From assembly GCA_003221435.1 (NCBI GenBank), contig QHRS01000124.1, positions 1-11,692 on the forward strand: a DNA stretch of 11,692 nucleotides. Reading direction: 5' to 3'. The DNA comes from Candidatus Rokuibacteriota bacterium. Its GTDB lineage: Bacteria; Methylomirabilota; Methylomirabilia; Rokubacteriales; CSP1-6. A model generated the notes under the pieces. The model saw nothing but the letters and a program-made list of their open reading frames with translations. It searched no databases and was not told the DNA's origin. Below, piece after piece: positions 1-5,768 of the stretch (the stretch's first letter is position 1; every line of letters begins with the position of its first letter). The position numbers and the translations under genes are program-made.

Positions 1-14
1 GTGTCGAGCGACAC
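1..14. repeat. Short perfect inverted repeat at window edge
   Basis: GTGTCG and CGACAC flank a two-base AG centre. With only two bases between the arms it is more like a protein-binding palindrome than a terminator. The gene it would belong to lies outside the window, so its role is unknown. The rest of 1-187 holds no convincing gene apart from the hairpin at 153-171. Confidence 0.3.
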
Positions 15-152
15 TCCGATACGATAGGCCGTGGAAGTTTAGGTCAATTCCCCAGTGCCCTGCGCGATCTCTCGTCGGGCCAGAGACCGCCCTGTCCGCT
101 CGGCTTCGAGTATGCGGGGAGCCTCACCAATGGGTTGGCACCGCCGACGGCG

Positions 153-171
153 GCACAGCGGGCCGCTGTGC
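153..171 (-). terminator. Hairpin downstream of the SDR pseudogene
   Basis: GCACAGCGG and CCGCTGTGC are perfect inverted arms around a single base, so as RNA they would form about a 7-bp stem with a 5-base loop. It lies 16 bases past the TGA at 188-190 on the transcribed strand. There is no following U-run, so an intrinsic terminator is possible but not demonstrated. Confidence 0.35.
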
Positions 172-187
172 TCGGCGCTGGCCGCCA

Positions 188-982
188 TCACGGATATACG
201 CCCCGTGTGGACCCGCCATCCACCGTGATGCAGATGCCGGTGAGGAAGGACGCGCGCGCCGAGGCGAGGAAGCAGACGAGGTCGGCGATGTCCTCGGGCG
301 TGGCGATCCGCCCGAGCTTGTAGGCCGCCAGCGCCTCCGCCCGGACCTGCTCGACGGTCCGGGCGCTGCCCGCCGCGTGCTAGGCCATCAGCGACTCCCA
401 CCGCTCCGTGGCCGTCGCCGCCGGCGAGACGGCAGTGACGAGGATGTTCGACGGCGCCCCGAGGTCGGCCAGGCCCTTGGTGAAGTTGACGAGGGCCGCG
501 TTGGCGGCGCCGCCGGTGAGATAGGTGGGCGTCGGGTTGCGGGCGGCCGCGCCGATCACATTGACGATGCGCCCGCCCCCCTGCGCCTGCATGAGCGGGA
601 AGACCGCACGCGACATCCGGATGTAGCCAAGCAATTTCAGGTTCCAGTCGTGGATCCACTGGGCGTCCGGGATGTCGAGAAAGGCGCCGCCCCGGATGGC
701 GCCCGCGTTGTTGACGAGGATGTCGATCCGCCCCAGGCGCTCGCGCGCGGCCGTCACCACCCGCTCGACCTCTGTCAGCTCGGACAGGTTCGCCGAGATC
801 ACCACGATCTCCTGCTTCCACCGTTCGCGGACTTCGGCGGCGACGCGATCGAGCCCGGCCCGCTCGCGCGCGCAGATGGCCAGCCGCGCACCCTCGGCGG
901 CGAGCCCGAGCGCGATCGCCCGCCCGATTCCCTTGCTGCCGCCGGTCACCAGCGCCGCCTTGCCTTCCAGTTCGAGGTCCAT
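188..982 (-). pseudogene. Short-chain dehydrogenase/reductase with in-frame amber stop
   Basis: This reads as a cytoplasmic NAD(P)-dependent SDR of about 264 residues, normal for the family. An AGGAGG ribosome site (993-998) precedes the ATG at 980-982. The nucleotide motif TGGSKGIG is at residues 13-20 and NNAG at 91-94. Codon 201 is TAG (380-382), but the same frame continues for 63 sense codons with a normal SDR C-terminus: GRIATPEDIADLVCFLAS and TVDGGSTRG, ending in TGA at 188-190. One CAG-to-TAG change would explain it. The active site is also unusual: Gly144 and Gly158 occupy the usual Ser and Lys positions around Tyr154. It lies downstream of a second SDR on the same strand. The 200-residue product alone would lack the C-terminal part of the fold. 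A sequencing error is the main alternative to a true pseudogene. Confidence 0.85.
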
Positions 983-1054
983 CAGGATCTGTCCTCCTCT
1001 CAGGGGTCCTGCGATTCGGATCGGGGCAGCGCGCCGCCTGGCGGGCTAGACCAT

Positions 1055-1126
1055 CGAAGGGGACTTCGGGGGCCCCCTCCGAGCCTCCCCCAGAACCGCA
1101 TCGCGCCGGCAAAGCCGGCGCTCGAA
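1055..1126. repeat. Cluster of palindromes between the two SDR genes
   Basis: Three palindromes sit in the 252-base gap 983-1234. CGAAG-GGGA-CTTCG is at 1055-1068, GGGGGCCCCC at 1068-1077, and GCGCCGGC-AAA-GCCGGCGC at 1103-1121 (8-bp perfect stem, 3-base loop). The last, with its flank to 1126, recurs with one mismatch in 24 bases at 7443-7466, so it looks like a copy of a dispersed repeat. It could act as a REP-like element, an attenuator or an mRNA stabiliser between the SDR genes; the sequence does not decide. Confidence 0.6.
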
Positions 1127-1234
1127 CTCGGGTTCTCCGACAAGCTCCTCGCCGCGGACGATGGTGTGCTCGTCGGCGACCCAGAGGGCCGAGCGCGCGA
1201 GGTCGATGAAGTCAGGCAGAAGACGAACTCGCCG

Positions 1235-1984
1235 TCAGTGAAAATGCAGGCCCCCGTCGATGACCAGCACTTGCCCGGTGACACTGTCGGCCCGGCAGAA
1301 GGTCACGACCTGTTCGGCGATATCGCCCTTATCCGAGGTGCGCCCGAGCACGACGCCTTGCCGCGCGCCCTCGATTACCGCCGGCGGCAGCCGCTCGGCC
1401 ATGCGCGTGCCCTCGATGAGGCCGGGCGCCACGCAGTTGACGGTGATGGCGGGCGCGAGCGCCACCGCGAGACAGCGCGTGAGGTGGACGAGCGCCGCCT
1501 TGCTCGTCGCATAGGCGATGGAGCTGCCGCCCGGCCTGAGACCCGCAATGGAGGCGATGTTGACGATGCGGCCGCCACCCTGCTTGCGCATGTGCGTGCT
1601 GGCGGCCCGGGCGAGCTGGAAGGGGCCGCGCACATTCGTGTTGTAGATGCGGTCCCAGATCTCGGTGGTGAGCTTGTCCAGGTCGGGGAAGGGAATGCCG
1701 ATGTTCCAGGCGGCGTTATTGACGAGGACGTCGAGGCGCCCGAGCTGCTGGGCGGCCGACTCGACGGCCGGATCGATGGCCGCGGGCTCCGACTGGTCGA
1801 GCTGCACCATGGCGGCGCGGCGCCCGAGGCCTTCCACCACCCGGCAGGTCTTGGCCGCGCCGTCGCGGTTGCCGATATAGCCGACGGCGATATCACAGCC
1901 CGCCTGGGCGAGCGCCCGCGAGATGGCCGTCCCGAGATCGCCAGATCCTCCCGTTACGAGCGCCCCTCGCCCACGAAGGTCCAT
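1235..1984 (-). CDS. Short-chain dehydrogenase/reductase, FabG-like
   Basis: A complete classical SDR of 249 residues, predicted cytoplasmic, which would interconvert an alcohol and a ketone with NAD(P)H. The dinucleotide motif TGGSGDLG is at residues 11-18, NNAA (variant of NNAG) at 89-92 and the catalytic Asn in NVRG at 117. Ser145, Tyr158 (YATSK) and Lys162 complete the active site, and PG and VIDGG motifs close the fold. The ATG at 1982-1984 has only a weak, distant purine stretch upstream. It is the first gene of a two-SDR minus-strand unit and is divergent from the amidohydrolase. FabG-like folds cover many substrates, so a role in fatty acid synthesis should not be assumed. The catabolic neighbours suggest oxidation or reduction of a hydroxyl intermediate. 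Confidence 0.92.
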   Translation of the reverse strand: MDLRGRGALVTGGSGDLGTAISRALAQAGCDIAVGYIGNRDGAAKTCRVVEGLGRRAAMVQLDQSEPAAIDPAVESAAQQLGRLDVLVNNAAWNIGIPFPDLDKLTTEIWDRIYNTNVRGPFQLARAASTHMRKQGGGRIVNIASIAGLRPGGSSIAYATSKAALVHLTRCLAVALAPAITVNCVAPGLIEGTRMAERLPPAVIEGARQGVVLGRTSDKGDIAEQVVTFCRADSVTGQVLVIDGGLHFH

Positions 1985-2087
1985 GATAAGTTCAGCTCGC
2001 TCCCGGGTTCATGGCCGAAACACTAGGCCAGCGCGGCGGAGTCGTCAAGTCACTCGAGTGCAGCACATGATCGAAGGCAGCGACGGT
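1985..2087. promoter_or_regulatory. Divergent intergenic region with CACTCGAGTG palindrome
   Basis: These 103 bases separate the divergently transcribed SDR and amidohydrolase genes, so promoters for both may lie here. No convincing -35/-10 pair was found on either strand. A perfect 10-base palindrome, CACTCGAGTG, lies at 2051-2060, 27 bases before the chosen amidohydrolase start, and is a possible operator. No regulator gene is present in the window. Confidence 0.3.
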
Positions 2088-2939
2088 ATGCACATTGTCG
2101 ATTCGCAAGTGCACATCTGGGGCGCGGACACGCCCGACCGACCGTGGCCGCCCGGCCGGGCGCATCAGGCGCAGAAACCGTATCCGGTCACCAAGGACAT
2201 GCTGCTCGGCGAGATGGACACGGCCGGCGTCAGCCGCGTCGTGCTCGTTCCGCCCTCGTGGGAGGGCGACCGCAACGACCTCGCGCTGGAGGCAGCGCGC
2301 CTGCACCCCGATCGGTTCGCCGTCATGGGGCGCTTGGCCCTCGAGCGGCGCGAGAGTCGTGTCCTCGTGGCCGACTGGAAGAAGCAGCCGGGTATGCTCG
2401 GCATGCGCTTCACGTTCCACACCGACCTGCAGCGCCCCTGGCTCACCGACGGCACGGCGGACTGGCTGTGGCCGGCGGCGGAGCGGGCCGGGGTCCCGCT
2501 CATGGTTCTCGTTCCGGGATCGCTCGACGTGCTCGACCGGATCGCGAGCCGGCATCCGGACCTCAAGTTGGTGATCGACCACGTGGGTCTCCGCCTGACC
2601 GTCAAGGGACCGAGGGTGTTCGACGACCTACCAGCCGTCTGCGCCCTGGCCAGGCGCCCCAACGTCGCAGTGAAGGCGTCGGGAATGCCGTCCCTCTCCA
2701 CCGAAGGCTATCCTTTCCGCGACCTGCACCCGCACATCCGCACGCTCGTCGACGCCTTCGGCCCGCGCCGGACTTTCTGGGGCACGGACCTCACTCGCAT
2801 GCCGTGCAGCTACCGCGAATGCGTCACCCTGTTCACCGAGGAGCTGCCGTGGCTCAAGGGCGAGGATCTCGAGTGGGTGATGGGGCGCGGCGTGTGCGAG
2901 TGGCTCGGCTGGCCCCTCCCCGCGGCGCCAGGACGGTGA
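2088..2939 (+). CDS. Amidohydrolase family 2 (TIM-barrel) hydrolase
   Basis: A predicted cytoplasmic hydrolase of 283 residues, close to the usual size of Amidohydrolase_2 proteins, which hydrolyse lactones, amides or decarboxylate aromatic acids. It opens with MHIVDSQVHIW, the strand-1 metal site, in which the usual HxH is QxH (Gln7, His9). Further landmarks are RFTFH near 107-111, IDHVG at 163-167 (His165) and FWGTDLTRM with Asp234, the usual catalytic Asp position. The start at 2088 was chosen for a GAAGG about ten bases upstream; ATG at 2067 would add seven residues with no better ribosome site. It precedes an LLM oxidoreductase by 126 bases and may share its transcript. The missing first histidine fits the metal-independent lactonase branch (LigI-like), but the substrate is unknown. 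Confidence 0.85.
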   Translation: MHIVDSQVHIWGADTPDRPWPPGRAHQAQKPYPVTKDMLLGEMDTAGVSRVVLVPPSWEGDRNDLALEAARLHPDRFAVMGRLALERRESRVLVADWKKQPGMLGMRFTFHTDLQRPWLTDGTADWLWPAAERAGVPLMVLVPGSLDVLDRIASRHPDLKLVIDHVGLRLTVKGPRVFDDLPAVCALARRPNVAVKASGMPSLSTEGYPFRDLHPHIRTLVDAFGPRRTFWGTDLTRMPCSYRECVTLFTEELPWLKGEDLEWVMGRGVCEWLGWPLPAAPGR

Positions 2940-3021
2940 GGCGATTTCCCCTGTCGCGCCTCGGCCCGGACTCGCGGGGCCTCGCGCAGGCACGAACGTG
3001 GTACACATCGGGAAGGCCGGG

Positions 3022-3044
3022 GAGCCGGGACCGATCCCGGGCTC
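3022..3044 (+). other. Imperfect hairpin upstream of LLM gene
   Basis: GAGCC-GGGA pairs with TCCC-GGCTC around a CCGA loop, with one bulged G at 3039. It ends 21 bases before the ATG at 3066 and just before the ribosome site GAGGAGGAGA. It could partly terminate the amidohydrolase transcript or shape the 5' end of the next message. There is no U-run. Confidence 0.3.
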
Positions 3045-3065
3045 ACCATCGAGGAGGAGAGTGAC

Positions 3066-4001
3066 ATGCGTTTCGGCCTGTTCACGAGCATGGGCGCCCA
3101 GACCTGGTCGGGCGTGCTGGACCTCTGGCGACACATCGAGGCCACGGGGTGGGACATCGGCTGTGTGACCGACCACTTCATGCCGAACACGAAGGAGCGC
3201 GAGGGCGCCATGCTCGAGTCGTGGAGCACGCTCAGCGCGTTGGCGGCCCTCGTGCCCCGCATCCGCGTCGGCACCATCGTGCTGGGCAACACGTACCGCC
3301 ATCCGGCGGTGGTCGCGAAGATGGCCGCCCAGGTCGATATCATCTCGGGCGGCCGGCTCCTCCTGGGGCTCGGCGCGGGCTGGCAGCAGAACGAGCACGA
3401 GGCCTACGGCATCCCGTTCTACACGATGCACGAGCGGCTCCTGCGGTTGGACGAAGCGTGCCAGGTGATGAAATCGCTCTGGACCCAGCACCGCAGCGAC
3501 TTCAAGGGGCACTACTACCAGCTCTCCGATGCACCGCTCGAGCCCAAGCCGGTGCAGAGACCGCATCCCGAGCTGATGGTCGGCGGCGGCGGGGAGCGGG
3601 TCACCCTGCGCATCGTGGCGAAGCACGCCGACCACTGGAACGTCTGGGGCGGGCCGAAGGTCCTGGCCCGGAAGGGAGCCATCCTCGACGAGCACTGCGC
3701 CGCCGTCGGCCGCGATCCGAAAACCATCACGCGCTCGGCCAACATGGTGCTGCTCATCACCGACAAGAAGGACGAGATCGAGCGACTCGCCGAGACCATC
3801 GCCACGCGCCTGGGCCGCCACGCCGCCGACGCGCGCGACACCTGCCTGGCCGGCACCCCGGACGAGATCCGCGAGCAGCTTCACCAGCTGGAGGCTGCCG
3901 GGGTCGGCACGCTGTTCATCGCGAGCCTGTTCCGGCCCGTGGCGGAGCTGCGCCGCGACCTGGATCGGTTCATCGCGGAGATCGCCCCGGCGTTCCGGTA
4001 G
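3066..4001 (+). CDS. LLM class flavin/F420-dependent oxidoreductase
   Basis: A complete luciferase-like monooxygenase-fold protein of 311 residues, typical in length for the F420-dependent branch. It would transfer hydride or oxygenate a substrate using reduced F420 or FMN in the cytoplasm. Landmarks are VTDHFMP at 34-40, the phosphate-loop region GLGAGW at 101-106, VGGGGE at 172-177 and ADHWN at 188-192. The C-terminus carries the usual TPDEIREQL and GVGTLFIAS. A strong GAGGAGGAGA lies just before ATG 3066, leaving no doubt about the start. The amidohydrolase upstream is on the same strand. The next gene is convergent, 17 bases away. F420 use is suggested by similarity to the F420 subfamily, but no F420 biosynthesis gene is in the window, so FMN remains possible. 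Confidence 0.9.
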   Translation: MRFGLFTSMGAQTWSGVLDLWRHIEATGWDIGCVTDHFMPNTKEREGAMLESWSTLSALAALVPRIRVGTIVLGNTYRHPAVVAKMAAQVDIISGGRLLLGLGAGWQQNEHEAYGIPFYTMHERLLRLDEACQVMKSLWTQHRSDFKGHYYQLSDAPLEPKPVQRPHPELMVGGGGERVTLRIVAKHADHWNVWGGPKVLARKGAILDEHCAAVGRDPKTITRSANMVLLITDKKDEIERLAETIATRLGRHAADARDTCLAGTPDEIREQLHQLEAAGVGTLFIASLFRPVAELRRDLDRFIAEIAPAFR

Positions 4002-4014
4002 GCGCGCGGGCGCC
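4001..4014. terminator. Short GC hairpin between convergent genes
   Basis: GGCGC-GCGG-GCGCC forms a 5-bp stem starting on the last base of the LLM stop codon and lying five bases beyond the stop of the convergent 112-residue gene. The position suits a bidirectional terminator. The stem is short and has no T-tract, so support is weak. Confidence 0.3.
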
Positions 4015-4018
4015 GCCT

Positions 4019-4357
4019 TCAGAGACCAGCCCGAGCCGCCACCGCGAAGGCGAGGAAGTACCGGTCGAGATCCGCCAGCGTCGTGCCGTACTGGCTTCCC
4101 CCCGCTGCGGCGTCGCAGAGCAGCTCCCGCGCCCGGGCGATCTCCCTGAGCCGGGCGCGCCAGCGCGGATCGGCGAGCGTGAGGTCCAGCAGCTCGAGCG
4201 CGCGCTCGAATGCACCGGCCACCAGGCGTTCGTCGCGGCTCTTCCAGCGGAGCATCCGCCCTACCTCGCTGCCGACATTGCCGAGCTGCTCCGCCAGCGA
4301 GAGCTTCCCCCATCGCCCGGCCGCCAGATCCCGGTGCCGGTAGATCATCTCCGTCAC
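4019..4357 (-). CDS. Uncharacterised helical protein paired with DUF5674
   Basis: A 112-residue protein with no signal peptide or membrane segment. It is predicted to be largely alpha-helical: LSLAEQLGNVGSEVGRML (19-36), FERALELLDLTLAD (50-63), ARLREIARARELLCDAA (68-84) and LADLDRYFLAFAVAAR (94-109). Such a four-helix pattern is seen in small RNA-binding or partner proteins, but no HEPN-type Rx4-6H catalytic motif is evident. From memory, proteins with RHRD, LAEQLGNVGSEV and LDRYF segments occur as uncharacterised neighbours of DUF5674. The GTG start (4355-4357) overlaps the upstream TGA as GTGA, which implies translational coupling. An internal ATG at 4346-4348 is an alternative start. The function is unknown. 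Confidence 0.75.
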   Translation of the reverse strand: MTEMIYRHRDLAAGRWGKLSLAEQLGNVGSEVGRMLRWKSRDERLVAGAFERALELLDLTLADPRWRARLREIARARELLCDAAAGGSQYGTTLADLDRYFLAFAVAARAGL

Positions 4358-4701
4358 TGGACGACAAGCCTCGCGACGATGTCTCGGATCTGCCGCTGCA
4401 CCACAGCGTCTTCCACGCCGCGGGACCGGTTGCCCTGCGACGGCCGGATATTGATCATGGAGTCGAACTCGATGAACTCCTCGGCCGGCCTGTCGGGGTA
4501 GAGGTTGATGCCCCAGAGGTCCATCTGTCGGCCCCCGTGCTGGAGCAGGACGGCCTCCTCGTCGGCGTGGAGCTCCCCGCCGATAGCCATCAGTCCCTGG
4601 CGCACGTCCACGACTGCCTTGACGAAGTCTCCGAACTGCGCGGCGGCCATGCGCTGTATCTCGTCGAGGGGGAGGGGCGCGCTGACGATCTCGATCGGCA
4701 T
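4354..4701 (-). CDS. DUF5674 family protein
   Basis: A 115-residue soluble protein recognised as DUF5674 by its GGELHADEE segment (41-49), DLWGINLYP (61-69) and the strongly conserved block FIEFDSMINIRPSQGNRSRG (76-95), followed by VED. The density of acidic, histidine, serine and arginine residues in these blocks suggests a metal or nucleic-acid site, but this is inference; no reaction is known for the family. The ATG at 4699-4701 has no Shine-Dalgarno sequence, and a TATCAT box lies eight bases upstream, so the message may be leaderless. Its stop overlaps the next start by four bases. The pair is isolated from the catabolic genes, convergent with the LLM gene and followed upstream by 123 bases without a gene. 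Confidence 0.82.
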   Translation of the reverse strand: MPIEIVSAPLPLDEIQRMAAAQFGDFVKAVVDVRQGLMAIGGELHADEEAVLLQHGGRQMDLWGINLYPDRPAEEFIEFDSMINIRPSQGNRSRGVEDAVVQRQIRDIVARLVVQ

Positions 4702-4709
4702 GGGGATGG

Positions 4710-4715
4710 ATGATA
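4710..4715 (-). promoter_or_regulatory. Possible -10 box (TATCAT) before DUF5674 gene
   Basis: TATCAT on the minus strand matches TATAAT in five of six bases and ends eight bases before the ATG. No -35 match was found at 16-18 bases upstream. If real, transcription would start at or next to the ATG. Confidence 0.2.
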
Positions 4716-4824
4716 GCGCGCCTTCCGCATTCGCGGCGAGGCGCCGTCTCGAACAGCGAGGGTGGCCGACATCAGGCCCGAACCCTGGAGATCTTCGAGA
4801 ACCGAGTCGGGGAAGCTTGCCCGG

Positions 4825-5681
4825 TCAGGAGCCGCTGGCGACGAGTGCAGGCGGCTCGATATCGAGGGTCGTCACGCGACGGAGCTCGCGGCGATACGTG
4901 GCGTCGTCGAATGATCGCGCGCGATGCATCGTGGCGCGGTTGTCCCAGATCACGAGGTCGCCGACGCGCCAGGAATGGCGGTAGACGAACTCCGGCTGGG
5001 TCGCGTGCTCCGTCAGGTCACGCAGGAGGAGCCGCCCCTCCGGGACCGGCCAGTCGATGATCCTCGACGCATGCGACGCGATGTAGAGCGACCGGCGCTG
5101 TGAGCGCGGGATGGTGCGGATGAGCGGATGGATCGCGCCCTTCAAGATCTCTTGCTCGTCCTTGGAGAACTCGAATCCGAGCGTCTGACGCGAGTGCGCG
5201 ATCGAGTGGTGGACGCGCAGGCCCTCGAGCTGCGCCTTCATCTCCGCGGAGAGCGCATCGTATGCGGCCCGCATGTCGGCGAACTCTGTCTCCGCCCCGA
5301 CGGGAGGAACGATCCGCGCCGAGAGCATCGAGTACCGTCCCGGCGGATCTTGGAACGACGCATCGGTGTGCCACAAGCGATTCCCGAGCCCGTACATGCG
5401 ACGACGGTCATCGGACTTCATGATCTCGCCGTTCTCGTCGAGGTTCGAGATGTCGCCGAGCGCCTCGTTCCCCAGGCGGCTCTTGCGCAGGGCGCTGGCC
5501 CCTGTTCATGAATGCAACTGGCCGTCGAGTCGCTGGGCGAACGCGAGCTGTGCGTCGTCGGCGAACGGCTGATCGCGGAACACGAGGATGGCGTACTCGT
5601 CCATCCCTGCCCGTATCTGTGCCAGCGTCTCGCGATCGTGAACCTGGCGAAGATGTGAAGCTTTCGGAATGTCAGGGCCAT
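4825..5681 (-). pseudogene. Broken TauD/TfdA-type 2-oxoglutarate dioxygenase
   Basis: The family couples 2-oxoglutarate decarboxylation to substrate hydroxylation with Fe(II). The gene starts at ATG 5679-5681 after GGAGGAAGG and encodes MALTFRKLH, a typical start. Near 5645-5655 the reading frame changes to one giving LRQVHDRETLAQIRAGMDEY, and about ten expected residues are missing between the two. This frame meets TGA at 5506-5508 after QLHS, then continues unbroken with TGASALRKSRLGNEALGDIS to the true end at 4825. The iron ligands are present: HxD in LWHTDASF, the distal His in DNRATMHRAR and the oxoglutarate-binding Arg in YRRELRR. An internal ATG (5419-5421) gives 198 residues with these motifs, but lacks the N-terminal strands and is unlikely to be functional. 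It lies downstream of an LLM monooxygenase gene. Confidence 0.82.
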
Positions 5682-5768
5682 GCGCGCACCTTCCTCCCTC
5701 AGATTGCCCCGCCAGCAGCCTATGGCTTTCTGCGAAGAGTGTCAACCGGAGCAAGGCGAACGCTGCCC

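Noticed and set aside
39..1112. A 357-codon minus-strand open frame across the first SDR gene
   Set aside because: It is a different frame over the SDR coding region, full of Arg/Gly/Ala repeats typical of GC-rich shadow frames; the SDR frame has recognisable motifs.
377..2026. A 549-codon plus-strand open frame opposite both SDR genes
   Set aside because: It is antisense to clear SDR motifs, has a composition skewed to Arg, Gly and Asp, and has no recognisable domain.
2628..4367. A 579-codon minus-strand open frame opposite the amidohydrolase and LLM genes
   Set aside because: The opposite strand encodes two well-recognised families with ribosome sites; this frame shows no domain.
4767..4802. 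RHQARTLEIFEN on the plus strand, reminiscent of FAD-dependent aromatic hydroxylases
   Set aside because: Only about 12 residues match, there is no support on either side, and the reading frame soon enters the dioxygenase gene on the other strand. Possibly gene debris, but too short to call.
4825..5421. The 198-residue dioxygenase C-terminal part as a separate functional gene from ATG 5419-5421
   Set aside because: The preceding codons in the same frame are clearly dioxygenase sequence, the N-terminal fold would be missing, and no ribosome site was seen before this ATG.
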